NCBI GenBank assembly: GCA_048213135.1
Contig: PS015716.1
Location: 1 to 33,403, forward strand
Reading direction: 5' to 3'
DNA length: 33,403 nucleotides
DNA from: Reclinomonas americana ATCC 50394
Taxonomy: Eukaryota > Jakobida > Jakobea > Jakobida
In this document: positions 10,001 to 23,000 of the stretch, in pieces
Layout: each line of letters opens with the position of its first letter
Position numbering within the stretch: the stretch's first letter is position 1
Position numbers and translations under genes: made by a program
Notes under the pieces: model-generated
The model's database searches: none
Told to the model about the DNA's origin: nothing
The model's input: only the letters and a program-made list of their open reading frames with translations

Positions 10001-11294
10001 CCCCGCTCTCGGCCGGTGCAACTGCAACGCGTTACCACGTGAGCAGAGCTGCATGCGAGAACGGCGAGCCATTCGACTCACCAACATGGTGAATACCGGC
10101 CGCTGCTGCTGTCACATGCTGAATGTCGAGGACAGGAACACTGCTTCCCGCCACCACGTCGCTGGACGGAGAGATGAGACGCGAGGGCGCGGTACGTGGA
10201 CTGCGTTCTCTCGGCGACGGATCCAGCAAGCGATTCAAAGGTGCGGTATCTGACGAACGCGGTGCACCTCCGGAGAGCGGCGACACGAAGGAAGACGACA
10301 CTACGGTACGGGGCAGGCGATGAGCTCAATAAAGGGGTAACGTGGCACGACCACACCCACCGCTGCTGTTTCTCGGCGATGGCGTCCATAGAGTGGCACC
10401 TGCTGAACAACGACGACGTCATGTCCTTGAACAATTATGAAAAGGAACATCGACACAACTTTGCGCCGGTCGGTTGGGCGGCAACTCTGCCGAGTGTGCC
10501 ACACCGTTGGCAGTCTTGGCAGGCGGTGTCGTGGTGTCAACTGCGTCGCATGGAAGTTGTGAGAAAACAAGGTCTGAAAGTGACAGCACAATTGCACATA
10601 TACACACACACCAGCGCTGAATTGTGTATCCAGCGAGCGCGGCAGCATCGACGGCGGCGAGTGCGACACCTGTTTGTGGTGCTGCTGTCGCTTGGTGCTT
10701 CCATTTTCCACTGGCGAGAATGCCGCCACTCGTCGCTGCCTCTCGCGAGTGGCCACCGGCGACAGTGGCACATCGACACTCAGCAAATCACCGACGCGCT
10801 CGTCCAGCGGCGACACCGCGTGCAGACGGCACACCAGTCGTCCGTCGGCGGAGAAGGCAGTTCCCGCCGGTCGACTGGGGTTCTCCACCGCGGCGCCGCA
10901 CAGCGATTCGATGAGCATGCTGAGATGTGAAGAGCAGGATGAGACGAAGATGACACCACAACGATACAGATGAGAAGGGAAGCAATGGATAGGCAATCCA
11001 CTCAATTCTCATCTCTGCGTCTGCTATTCTCACAACTACGCAACCAAATGGAGCAGGCAAAGGAGAAAGCACTGAAACAGATTTCCACCCTCCCACGGTC
11101 TATATCTCTCGCTGAATCGACAAAAACAGCGATCGCTCCCCCCTCTCTGCTCTCCCCGCATCGCTCGATGCTCTCAGCCTCCTCGGGTGATGCAGGCGAC
11201 ACAGGCACCAGCACTAGCAATCGATCTCCGATCCCACTTCCGCGATCCCTCTCTTCTCTGTCTCTCTCTGTCTCTGTGTGTGTGCGTGTGCGTG

Positions 11295-11347
<53 letters not shown>

Positions 11348-12246
11348 AATCGACAGACACGATGAAGCCAGCAAACACGCCTAGCAATTCTCTCAGACTC
11401 CATAAGAGATACAGGCGACACGGAAACCAGCAAGCACAACGACCACCGCCCCTTTCCTCCTCGATCTCCTCTGCAGTCGCCGGAAGGAAGTACCAGAAGC
11501 CAGCGAACAGACCAAGCAATTCTCTCAGATACAGGTACTGTCGATCTCTGATCCACTTCTCCTCCTTTTCTTGATCGAAACGAGTGCGGTAGAAGCCAGC
11601 GAATACGCCAAGCAATTCTCTCGGTCACAGCAACGTAGATACAATCGATGATCCTTGTCTTCTCCTCGCTCTCCTCTGCAATCGACAAAAGCAAGGGCCA
11701 GAAGCCAGCGAACACGCCCAGCAATTCTCACAGACTCCACAACAGATACAGGTACTGTCGATCCCTGATCCCCTATCCCTCGTTTTCCCTCTTACAATCG
11801 ACAGAAACGAGTGCGGTAAAGCCAGCGAACACGCCCGGCGATTCTCTCAAACTCCACAAGAGATACAGGCGACACAGAAACCAGCACATACAATCGATCT
11901 CCCTTCTCTTCTCCCCATATCCTCCCCACCCTCCTCCCCTCCTGCACACTCACCGATACCGCCGCGGCTCATCACACACAATGACCACGCGCATTGACCA
12001 CCCATCCCCGTCATCTCCGTCATCATCATTCCTCGCAGCAGCACTCTCCCTTCGCACCGCTCCCAACAACAAGTGTCGCGTCACTCGCTGCACCACTCGC
12101 ACACTCATCTCCGTCACCAACGACTCCATCAAGCGCACTTCATCATCATCATCATCGCCATTGCTCTTGTCACGCTGATGCTGCTGTCGCCCAACTTTCA
12201 CAATCTCAAACTCCACTGAACACATAGTGAGAGTGAGTTGCTCCAT
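7080..12246 (-). CDS. Large repeat protein with LOTUS/OST-HTH-like domain (1233 aa)
   Basis: Nine exons join in frame: 12246-11954, 10919-10612, 10540-10449, 10402-10357, 10300-10082, 10021-9962, 9898-9593, 9527-9116 and 9045-7080. Exon 7 could instead start at 9799, removing 33 residues. Exon 1 opens MEQLTLTMCSVEFEIVKVG and has two Asp-rich patches. The middle is Ser/Pro-rich. About residues 540-600, split by the last intron, read LRSALARNTLTIGQLAVQVV, then YGYPFERIGWGPLRPFLLRY, then PGVFKMQTGNPPRVCLV. The pattern of helices and wing (Y..F..+G...L..FL...P.VF) resembles LOTUS/OST-HTH winged-helix domains, known for RNA and helicase contacts in RNP granules. A possible relative of its second half, EYDALGMGPLEDLLRAA, lies about 100 residues earlier. 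Basic and acidic linkers, two SPVRDSWRREP copies and a 29-residue repeat array follow. The LOTUS call rests on pattern only. The stop lies 62 bases before the carrier ATG. Confidence 0.7.
7300..8460 (-). repeat. Coding minisatellite: ~13 tandem units of 29 residues (87 bp)
   Basis: Inside the last exon of the LOTUS-like gene, units combine a basic Pro/Ser part (MPRRSSPPP) with a predicted helix (GPSAENVSAAASALRSA). Most are 28-31 residues; one is shortened at its MPRRS end and a degenerate copy precedes the array. Changes between units are mostly conservative (SAEN/TTEN/TTEH, AAS/AAG, SSPP/SPPP), so the frame and the helix pattern have been kept. Every unit carries Ser-Pro steps after an Arg pair, possible proline-directed or basophilic kinase sites. 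What the array binds is not known. Confidence 0.9.
8529..8648 (-). repeat. 60-bp direct repeat, two copies
   Basis: Two nearly identical 60-base units encode two copies of a segment containing SPVRDSWRREP, upstream of the 29-residue array in the same protein. High identity suggests a recent duplication. Confidence 0.85.
11187..11916. repeat. Intronic minisatellite with ~96-133 bp spacing
   Basis: The core AAGCCAGCGAACACGCC and variants, followed by AGCAATTCTCTCAGACTCC, AGATACAGGCGACAC and ATCGATCTC, starts at about 11364, 11497, 11593, 11702 and 11819. A partial copy lies near 11187-11240. It sits in intron 1 of the LOTUS-like gene (11953-10920). Reading frame is not kept between copies, so it is not coding. 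Confidence 0.8.
11274..11346. repeat. (GT)n microsatellite
   Basis: About 36 GT units with a few GC interruptions, embedded at the start of the minisatellite in intron 1 of the LOTUS-like gene. Confidence 0.95.
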
Positions 12247-12506
12247 TTGTGCGCGTTTTTCTCATCACACACTCAAAAAACCTTCTTGTTCTTCGCCTCC
12301 TGATCGCTTTTTCGCGGGGGAAAGCAGTGTGGCGGTGATTAGGCGTGCATAGGCGTCGCTTTGTGTGGTGTGTTTCGTGTTGGTGTGCTCCACAAACGCC
12401 GCAACGCGCATTCTTTGTGAGTGAGTTTGTCCTGTGACTTCGGGAGAATATTGCAAGTGTGGAGGAGGATGGAGTCGATTTATCATTAGAGGATTGTCGG
12501 GCGTTG

Positions 12507-12656
12507 ATGGGTGGCGATGTGCTGTCTGTTGTGGAGACTCGGGCGGCTGTGGAAAAGGGAGACGAAAAAACTATGCGACGTCGACAACTGACGTCGACCA
12601 TGCAGAAACTGTTTTCACAACAGCAACTCTGCGGGCTGTGTACCCTCTTCCCTTGA
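12507..12656 (+). CDS. Small hypothetical ORF (49 aa) between two minus-strand genes
   Basis: Not recognised. From the ATG at 12507 a 49-residue frame reads MGGDVLSVVETRAAVEKGDE, then KTMRRRQLTSTMQKLFSQQQ, to a TGA. The frame is open further upstream (EEDGVDLSLEDCRAL) but has no ATG there. The composition looks protein-like and the locus lies between the divergent start of the LOTUS-like gene (12246) and the 3' end of the EGF gene. A plus-strand AATAAA follows at 12873. A second plus-strand frame is open up to a TAA overlapping that AATAAA, so the true exon structure may differ. Region 12247-12506 has no ATG on the plus strand and probably serves as promoter and leader. Confidence 0.3.
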   Translation: MGGDVLSVVETRAAVEKGDEKTMRRRQLTSTMQKLFSQQQLCGLCTLFP

Positions 12657-12872
12657 TCCATTACACCTTTGTGGATATCTATCCTCAAATTTCGATATTG
12701 ACTTCGCCAGAGCTGACAGCTTTGCTTACTTTGCTTATCCGATGGACGTGTTGCGTACGATCGCGGAAAACACTAAAGTGCGTCGTCCACTGGTCAACCA
12801 CCACTATGCCCAATCGTTGCCCTCTGCCCTATCGCCCCTCCGCTTTGCCCCTTGGCAGCTCAAACTTGCTTC

Positions 12873-12878
12873 AATAAA
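12873..12878 (+). terminator. Possible polyadenylation signal AATAAA
   Basis: A plus-strand AATAAA lies 215 bases after the stop of the small ORF and just before the convergent end of the EGF gene (12909). It supports, weakly, a short plus-strand transcript here. Confidence 0.35.
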
Positions 12879-12908
12879 TCACCTGTATAACGCGCGCGCA
12901 AGCCCACA

Positions 12909-13047
12909 TCACACAAATCCATCATCTCCAGTCCGACGCCCTTCCTCCACGTCCTTCCATGCCATCATGCGCACCGCGACATTGGGCAGATTCATTTCAA
13001 CAACCGCCACCTCTGCCAAACGAGTCGCATTCAACGGTGACCACTTG
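12909..13047 (-). other. EGF protein: C-terminal tail exon 43
   Basis: After donor CAC/GTGAGTG at 13147, the terminal exon 13047-12909 continues KWSPLNATRLAEVAVVEMNL and ends RRTGDDGFV followed by TGA. It has no cysteines, no membrane anchor and no GPI-type hydrophobic end. The acceptor (CATGAG) is unusual in lacking the common CAG, so this exon is less certain than the others. Without it the frame would stop two codons after the Cys of YTCDF. Confidence 0.55.
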
Positions 13048-14067
13048 CTCATGGGGGAGAGGAAAGGAATACAAATAGAGAGAGAGACAGAGAGAGGCGA
13101 GAGACGATAACTAAACCCCTCGCCATCATCGCTGCTAGCACACTCACGTGAAGTCGCATGTGTAGAGAATCTCCAGCGCTGCGGCCGCATTCAGCGCGCA
13201 GACCGGGAGCAGCGGGTCAAAGACCACAGCTGCGGCGTTGAGCTGGCAGCGGTCGCCTTCGGAGACAATCGGAATGTCGCAGAGGCCTTGCAGCACGGCA
13301 AGCGCGTTGTCGTCGCTGGCCGGCGCATTGCAGTTCGGGTTCAGTCCCGGGCACGTGGAGGCCACAATCGGCGGGAATGCCGGATTGATGGCCAGCGAAC
13401 CCGAAGCGAACGTGGCGTGCAACACCGAGATCGACGAGCCCACCGGGCACTGGTTCAGGTTGAACGATGCGTGACCGCAAGTGACGCTCAGGAAAGCATC
13501 GCAGTCGCCGTTGACGCCAAACGCGACGCCGTCGTTGAACACCAACGTGTCGCACACGCAGTCGCCGCTGGCGTCGCACTGGCCGTGACTGTTGCATGTG
13601 TCGCTGCCAGTGCCGTCGGAAACGCAGTGCTTGGTGCATGCCATGGCAGCTGTGCGTGCAGGTCAGCCAACACGAAGAAAGGGTAAAGGGGAACGAATGA
13701 AGTGGACGCAACCCGGCGGCGCTGGGTAGTAGTTGGTCGCGCACTCGTTGCAGAAGTCGCCGCCAAAGTTGCCAGTGCATGAGCACTCGCCACTTGGCAG
13801 GCAGGTGCCGTGGCCTAATTGACAGCAAACGCAGTGAGCACTCTCGTGCAGAATTTCGTCTCGCTGCTGAATCATCACGCTGCCGAGTAAACCAATGTCT
13901 CTAACACACACACACGACGACGACCTATACAACAACAGAGAGCCATTCTAACTCACAATCCAAACTCTTACACACTCTCTCAAACACAGCGACATTTTGG
14001 ACAAATAATTAGAGTCACCCTGAAATCGATCTCGCAGTCTCGATCACACTCACCCATCAACATGCAC

Positions 14068-14098
<31 letters not shown>

Positions 14099-17000
14099 CC
14101 GCAGAAAGAAACAACGAGTCTATCTCCGCATCTCATTCCCGTGACGCGTTCTTGCTCGTACACACACAACAGCAGGAATAAACATCACACAACCCCGCAA
14201 GATCTGTGCTCATCACTGTCGAACTTGCGCTCTCTCTCTCTCTCTCTCTCTCTTGCACACGGGCACGCAAAGCAAACAGCAACAAATACCACACACAACC
14301 TCGCAAGATCTCTGCACCTCACTGACAATCTCATACAAACACAACACCCACAGCCGTCACCAGCGACAACAACAGCAGTTGTAGCTAACGACAATATGAC
14401 TGCAAACGAATAACACCACACGTGTGCTCTCTGCCGCCTTTGCTCATTTCTCTCACCGACACGCGTATCCTGTCGCTCGAATTCCTTCCCCCTACCCCTC
14501 CCCTTTCCCTTCCCTTTCCCGTCCCCCTTATATATCCCCCTCCCTCACCGTTGCAGGTGACGGCATCGCTGCAAGCGCAATCCGAACCACCGAATCCAGG
14601 ATCGCACAGGCACGAGCCATCCGGCTGGCATGAACCGTTGTTGTTGCAGTCGACCGCCGACTGGCACATGCAGTTGGGGCCGCCGAATCCCGGGTTGCAC
14701 AGGCAGGAGCCATCGGGGGCGCAAACGCCACCGTTGTTGGCCTGGTTGCAGGAGCCGACCAGATCGGCGGGGAACGGACCGTGCGCGGCAATAACAGGAT
14801 GGCACTCGCAGTTTGCTCCGCTCCAGCCCATCGGGCACACGCAGGCACCGGTGCGCGAGTTGCAACCTTGTCCGTAGCTGCAATGACACAAACACAAGTG
14901 AGTTTCCTCTACCCGGCCAACTCAGCCACCACAGCACAGTTGCTTACCAGGTCTGATTCTCGTTGCAATTGCACGAGTCGCCGAACCAATCGCGGTCGCA
15001 GTCGCAATCCGTGTCGTCGAACTCGCTGCACGAACCGTGGTTGCTGCACGTACTGGCTTGCGAGCAAGAGCACGTGGGTCCGCCAAAGCCAGGCGGGCAG
15101 TAGCAAGTGGTGCCGCTCGGGTCGCACTCCGTAAAGTTCGAGCACGACGTGTTGTCGCACGAGCAATCGATGCCACCAAACGGCGGGTTGCAGCTGCAAC
15201 CATCGTTGGCGAGGCTGCATGCACCGTGCGGCGGCAACAAATCGGCGCCGCAGTTCAAATCCTGGCACGTGCAGGTGAGGCCACCGAACGGGGCCTGGCA
15301 GATGCATGCACCGTTGGTGCCGAGCTGGTCGCACGAGCCACCGCTGTTGATGGAGTTGCAGTCGGTGAGCACGTTGCAGCCGCAGTCGAGACCCGTGAAT
15401 CCAAGATCGCATTCGCACGAGCCATCCGACCTGCATGAGCCGTGACCTGTACACACCGATTAGCGACGCCAGTGAAGAGGTGAAGCAGCACAAAGGAGAG
15501 GCGACTTAACCATTGCAGTCGTCAGCATCGCTGCACGAGCAGTTCGGGCCACCGTAGCCGACAAAGCACTCGCAGTTGCCGTCAGTGCCGCACTGACCAC
15601 CGTTCGGGCCGTTGCACAAGGCGTCCACGCACGAGCAATCGGGACCACCAAAGCCTGCCTGACACGCGCAGCTGCCATCCGGCTGACATGAACCGTTGCC
15701 GTTGCACGTGCTCTGATCCGAGCAGCTGCAGTCCACGCCGTTGAAGCCGGCAAGGCAGACGCACTGGTTGATCGAGGTGGGATCGCAGAAGCCAGCAACC
15801 GGAGAGCCGCTACAAAACGATCCCAACAGTGAGAAAACAAACTTGACAGAAACACCTTTTGCGAAAAGGCGAGTGTCTCTTACCAGCCCGCCTCCACGCA
15901 GGAGCAGTTGAGGCCGCCAAAGCCAGTGTAGCATTCGCACAGGTGGGTGCCAGCGTTGCAAATGCCATTGTTGTTGCAGTCCACGTCCTGCGAGCACGAG
16001 CCGACGCAGGCGTCGTTGCATTGCGGGCCGCACAGACCGTTCTGCAAGAGGAGGGAAAGGGGGGGTGAGACACGCCAATAAACACAATGTCTCTAAGTGC
16101 ATTCATGGGAGAGACGCAACCGAGCACTGCGAGCAGTCCGTTCCGCCATAGGGTGCAAAGCTACGCAGCGCCCACACAGAGTCAGCATAATGCACACAAC
16201 AAAGCACTGCAACGCGGACAGCTCACCAAGAGCACGAGGCATCCGGATTGCAAGTACCGTGTCCGCTGCACGACTCCACCGGGCGGCACTCGCAGTGCGG
16301 TCCGGCAATGCCCGGGTTGCACTGGCACATGCCGCTGATGCACTGGCCGTTCGACTGGCCATTGCAATCGAGGTCGCTGGCGCAGTTGCCCGGTGGCGGT
16401 GGTGGCGGTGGCGGCGGCGGTGGGGGCGGCGGCGGAGTGTTGCAGATTTCATCGCAGTTGGCTCCGCACAGACCGTTCTGTCGAGGCGCAAGAGTACATG
16501 AGAACACGGATAGAAAGGCTTGCACAAGAAAAGAGGCAGGCGACGCAACAATGCACGCCTCGCAGAAGGTGCCGGCCCAGGTTTGAGAGAAGCTGTACAG
16601 AGACGGAAAAAGTGAGCGGGCACACGCAGAGGCACTCTCTTGTTCTCAAAAAATGTCTCACCACTGGCACGATCCGTCGGCATTGCAAGTGCCGTGGCCA
16701 TTGCAGGTCTCCACCGGGCGGCAAGAGCACTGCGGACCGCCAATGCCTGGGTTGCAGAGGCACTGTCCGTTGATGCACTGTCCGTTGGCGAGACCGTTGC
16801 AGTCGAAATCGCTGCTGCACGACGAGTTCGGGTTGGGCGTCGGCGTCGGCGGGCACAGCTGGTCGCAGTTTTCGCCGCAGAGGCCATTCTGCGATCACGG
16901 CAGGTGAGAAGAGTTGCCGAGGGGCAAGAAAAGGATGGCACGCAAGTGACGCAACAATGCAGAGCTCGCAAAACTGGCCCACCCACTGGTTGTCGAAGCT

Positions 17001-20000
17001 GTCTCGCAAAAAAAAGAGGGGACAAACATGAGTGTCTTGCCTCTATCTTTCACACACTCTGAGAAGATTGCACACGACTGACCAGTCGCAAGTGCCGTCA
17101 ACGTTGCACGTGCCGTGACCGTTGCAGGTCTCGACAGGGCGGCACGAGCACTGCGGGCCGCCAATGCCCGGATTGCACGCGCATTGACCATACACGCACT
17201 GCCCGTTGGCGGGTCCATTGCAGTCGGCGTCAATGTCGCATGATCCATCACCGGCAGTCGGCGGAATAGGCGGCGGGCACACTTGGTCGCACTGCGAACC
17301 GCAGAGTCCATTCTGATAGAATTCGAGGGGATGTGAGATTACTGAAAACAAAGAGATCTCTCCACCCATGTCAAAGGAGACGCAACGACACACAGCTCGC
17401 AGTTGGCGCCGAACCACCACTGGCTGAAGCTGTGCGTTGCAATGAAGAAATGAGAAGTTGTGCGGACACATCACAGACAAGAAGCTAGTGGGCACGCACC
17501 ACTCGCAAGATCCATCCGGATTGCACGTGCCGTGGCCACTGCAAGTCTCGACAGGGCGGCACTCGCAGTGCGGGCCAGCAATGCCCGGGTTGCACACGCA
17601 CGATCCGTTGATGCACGCGCCATTCGACTGGCCGCCGCAGTCGTCGACGGTGCTGCAAGTAGTCTGCGGCGGCGGAGGCGGCGGGGGCGGAGGCGGGGAC
17701 GTGCACGGCAAGCTGCACTGCGGGCCACAGAGTCCATTCTGGGTGCGCGAAGGAGTATAAGTATTAAAGCAACAGAGGCCTGCCTGAATGTAGAGTTGGG
17801 GGTGTGAAAGACGCAACGACACACTGGTCGCAAGTCGATCCCGTCCACCACTGGAAGCTGCAGAAAATGAAAAAAAGTCAGAACGGTGGCTCATCTTCCC
17901 CACAGCACAGGATACATACCAGTTGCAGGTTCCGTCGTCGTTGCAGGTGCCCTGACCGTGGCAAGTCTCCACCGGGCGGCACGAGCAGTTGGGACCACCA
18001 ATGCCCGGGTTGCACACGCAGTGACCGTTCACGCACTGGCCGTTCGACTGACCACCGCAGTCGGCGATGGTGCTGCACGAGCCGCCAGTGGTCGGCGGAG
18101 GCGAGCACGGCTCGCTGCAGGTGTTGCCGCACAGTCCGTTCTGATGAAAAACGAGCGCATTGAGAAAAGCAAAACACAAGTGAAGCACAAAAGAAGTCCA
18201 AAACGCAACGACGCAAGTCTCGCAGTGAGCTCCAGTCCACCACAGGTTGTTGCTGCGCGCGGTCATGGGTTTAGGAAGATAGAGCGAGTTTGCAGGGTGA
18301 TTGCACACAAACCATTGGCACGTTCCGTCGGGGTTGCAAGTGCCGTGGCCATTGCAAGTCTCGACCGGGCGGCACTCGCAGCTGGGGCCTCCAATGCCCG
18401 GGTTGCACTGGCAAGCGCCATTGACGCATGTGCCGTTCGACTGGCCGTTGCAATCCAAGTCGGTGACGCACGACGACACAATGTACGGCACGTCCGGCGG
18501 CGACTCGATATCCGGCGGCGAGTCGCACGGTGTGTCGCAAGCGTCGCCACAGAGACCATTCTGCACGAGGGGAAAAGATTGATGTGAGAATGAAGACACA
18601 ACAACGGCAAGCGCACACGAATGCGCAACGATGCACAGCTCGCAGTGAGCACCATCGTGCCACGAATCGTTGCTGTCAGCGATAAACAACATCAGAAAAC
18701 GCTGATGCGGGAAAAGTCGTTTGCCACAAAATCATACCACACGCAGTTGCCCTCGGCGCTGCAAGTACCGCGGCCGTTGCACGTCTCCACCGGGCGGCAC
18801 GAGCAAGTCGGTCCACCAATGCCCGGGTTGCAGTTGCACACGCCATTGACGCAGCTGCCGTTCGCCTGGCCACCGCAGTCGGCGTCGGTGACGCACGGAT
18901 TCGGGTTCGGCGTCGGCTCGACGCACTCGTCGCTGCACGTCGGTCCGCACAGGCCATTCTGTGGATGCCAGTAAGCACGACTGAGGGAGAAAGCAAAGGA
19001 TCAAGAAAGCGTACCGTGCAGGTCTCGCAGAACTCGCCAGTCCACCAGTTGTTGTTGCTGCGTAGAAAAAAACAGTCGTGAGAAGACCAGCAGACAAGAG
19101 TCGCATTAAAATAATCACGTCGTTCACACACACGCACCAGTTGCAAGTGCCGTCCTGGTTGCACGTGCCGTGGCCATTGCAGGTCTCGACAGGGCGGCAA
19201 CTGCAGTGCGGACCGCCAATGCCCGGATTGCAGATGCAAGAACCCAGCACGCAGTGGCCGTTCGATTGTCCACCGCAGTCGTCATCGGTGATGCAGCTGG
19301 CATCCGGGAACGGCGGCGGCGGTGGCGGCGGAGGCGGCGGCGGGGGCGAGTCGCACGGCAAGTCGCATGCCGGACCGCACAAGCCGTTCTGGGTGGGTGA
19401 AAGGGCGAGTGTCAACACAAGTCCCCCTTATCCAACCACATCCTATCTCCACGTTACGCAACCACGCAGTTCTCGCAGTACGCGCCAGTCCACCATTGCG
19501 GGAAGCTGTGTGACGGGATGTGTAAGTCAAGGTGTCTGGAGAGAGAGTGACGACGCGCTGCACCACCAACCAGTTGCACGAGCCGTCGGCGTTGCAAGTG
19601 CCATGACCGTTGCAGGTCTCGACGGGGCGGCACGAGCAGTTGGGTCCACCAATGCCCGGGTTGCACTGGCACGAGCCCTGGATGCAGCGGCCATTCGACT
19701 GGCCGTTACAGTCTTCGTCGGAGGAGCAGACGCCGTTGTTTGGCGGCGGGGGTGGCGGGGGTGGGACAGAGCACGGTTGGTCGCAGGCGTCGCCGCACAG
19801 ACCGTTCTGGGGAGGAGAAGGGATGTGAGGAAGGGGGAAGGGGGGAGAGGGGGAGGGGGAGAGGGAGAGGGAGAGGGGGAGAGGGAGAGGGAGAGGGGGA
19901 GAGGGAGAGGGAGAGGGAGAGGGAGAGGGAGAGGGAGAGGGAGAGGGAAGAGGGGGAGGGAAGAGGGAAGAGGGAAAAGAAAGAAGGGTGAGGGAGACGG

Positions 20001-23000
20001 AGACGGAGACGGAGAAGGAGACGGAGAAGGAGACAGAGAGGGAGAGAGGACGATGAAGGGGGAAGATTGAGAAGGGAGGAAGAGAGAATGAAGAGAGGAG
20101 AGATGAGGGGATATTAGATAGAACGAGAATGAGGGAAGCGGGCGATGGAGAGGAATGACGGAGAGAACAATGAGGAAGAGGCAACGAAGACATATGCAAA
20201 GGATAAATGGGAAGCGAATGATACTTGACATAACGAAGAGAGGAGGAGGGTGAGCGAGAATGAGGAAAGGAGCACGGAAATGCAATGCAAAGGAATAAAA
20301 GAGCGCTGCAAGGGGGACGAGAGAGACACTGAGGAGGCAGCGCAAGAGAGCAGGGCTGGAAACGAGAGAGAAAGAGCGTCACACAAAGAGGAAGCAAATG
20401 GAAGGGCAAAATCAAAACCAGAGCGATTGTGCAATGCAGAGTAAGTGAGTCACTTGTGAACAACGAAACGATGCAGTACTGGCAGTTGGAGCCGGAGTAC
20501 CACTGCGCGAAGCTGTGCACAAATAAAGCAGTCAGAATCGCACACAAGAAGCAAACATAGACTGCTGTGAACACACACCAGTTGCACGTTCCATCGCTGT
20601 TGCAGGTGCCGTGACCGTTGCAGGTCTCCACGGGGCGGCACTGGCAGTTGGGACCATTGATGCCCGGGTTGCAGACACACTGTCCAGTGACACAAGTGCC
20701 GTTGGCGAGGCCACCGCAGTCATCGTTGGTGGCGCACACCGGCGTCGGACCAGGCGGCGGGGGAGGCAATTCGGTATTGCAGTCGTCCAGGCAGTTGGGT
20801 CCGCACAAGCCGTTCTGTGAGCGACGAGTGAGGGATGAGGAAGAAGAAGCTGGGTGAAAATGGACATTGGTTGAGCACGAAACGATGCACAGCTCGCAGT
20901 TGATGCCAACCCACGAGGCGTTGCTGTTGGGGACGAGCGGGTAAGAAGAAGGGGGACAGGTAGAAGAGAGAGATCCCAATGAAGCAAACGCACCATGCGC
21001 ATGTGCCATAGATGCAGTAGCCGTTCATCGGGCCGTTGCAGTCCGCATCAAGCACACAACCCTCCACCTGAGGACCGTTGTTGGGTGGCGGTGGCGGTGG
21101 CGGTGGCGGCGGCGGTGGCGGTGGTGGTGGCGGAGGCGGAGGCGGGATGGGCGAGCACGGGTCGCCGCAAGTCGGGCCGCAGAGGCCGTTCTGCGTATTG
21201 CACACACGCGTTAAGAATCGACACGGCACAAAGACAAGCGGCTTCGGGCAACGCAACGACGCAGTTCTCGCAGAACGAGCCAGTCCACGACCCGAAACTG
21301 CGCAACACATGAAAATAGTGAGCATCACAACAGATCAACGACCAGTAATATGACGGGGACACATAACCAGTTGCAGCTGCCGTCATTGTTGCACGTGCCG
21401 TGACCATTGCAGGTCTCCACCGGGCGGCACTGGCACTGCGGACCACCAATGCCCGCGAAGCAGACGCACGAGCCGTTGATGCACTGTCCGTTGTTCGGGC
21501 CATTGCAGTCGGCGTCCTTGGAGCAGTTGGACGGTGGCGGTGGCGGCGGCGGCGGTGGCGGAGGCGGCGGTGGGTTCGACTCGCACGACTGATCGCACTG
21601 CGCGCCGCACTGGCCGTTCTGCGCAGAAGGGAAAGGGTGAGGCAAGAGGGGATACATGGAAACACATGCGTGTGGAGTGGTGCAACTAACCGAGCACTGC
21701 TCGCAGTGAGAGCCAGTCCATTGCTGGTGGCTGCTTATGATTGTGAGCGGAGATAAAGGCAAGACACGCAAATCCCCCTACAAACCAGTTGCAAGTGCCG
21801 TCGGTGTTGCACGTGCCGTGGCCGTTGCAGGTTTCGACCGGGCGGCACTGGCACTGGGCGCCGCCGAGGCCGGTCTGGCACACGCACTGACGGGTGACCG
21901 GGTTGCACAGGCCATTCGGGTAGTTGCAGTCGGTGTCGTTGCTGCACTCGCCGACAGGGATCGGGTTCTGGCACGGAGTGTCGCACTGGGCGCCGCACAG
22001 GCCGTTCTGCGATGAAGGATTAGGGGAAGGGAAAGGGAGGCGGAGGGGGAAAGGGAGGTGGAGAGGGAAAGGGAGGTCGAGAGGGAAAGAGAGTGGTGAA
22101 AGGGGAGGAGAAAGGTTAAGGGAGGTAAAGAGGGAAAGGAGGCGGAGGGGAAGGTGAAAAGGATAGCGTCGAAGGGAGAGTGGGAGAGAGCGAGATGGGA
22201 AGGGGAGTGAAAGGGTGAGTGTGGCTGAGAGTTGAGAGAGCGAGTGAGAACGAATGCGAAGTGGCTGAAGGTGACTCTTCGAAAAGTGGATAGAACGAGG
22301 GGGTCAAGCAAGAGGTGTGGCTGAGGAGGAGTGAAAAGACAACGAAGATGAACGCACGCAATATGTCCAGGAGCGGTGTGAACTGGGAAGGTTGCACACG
22401 ATACTGAGGAAACTAACCTCTGACAAGCACAGAACGAAAGGATCGCAGAGCGAGACACAGTTGAGAAGTCGAAGAGATCACAAGGGACAACAGAGATATT
22501 GAGGATGAGTGAGATAACCAACGCACACTGATGAGACATATCACACACTCGCCCCTCCCTCCCTTCCCACCCCAACGCAACGACGCAAATCTCGCAATGC
22601 GCTCCAGTCCACCAGGTAGTGTTGCAGTCGCAGCTTCCGTCGGGCTTGCACACACCGTGACCACCGCACGTCTCCACCGGGCGGCACTCGCAACGAGGGC
22701 CGGCAATACCCGGCAGGCACTGGCACGATCCGTTGATGCACGAGCCGTTGTTCGGGCCATTGCAGTCGGCGTCGTTCGAGCACACGAACGGCGGCGGCGG
22801 CTGGTTGCACGACGTGTCGCAGTTCGCACCGCACAGGCCGTTCTGCACGCAGAGGGGAAATGAGTCACTGTGTTTATATGTGAAGGCAAGGGAGGCAGAT
22901 GCGACAACGCAACAGCACAGCGATCGCAGCTCACGCCAGTCCACTGAGGATAACTGAGCGACAGAGGGAGTGTGAGTAACAACCTTTCAAGACCATGCAT

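Noticed and set aside
11002-11724. Minus-strand frames repeating LRELLGVFAGF
   Set aside because: Copies of the minisatellite fall in different frames and the phase of flanking exons (11954 and 10919) requires the region to be intron.
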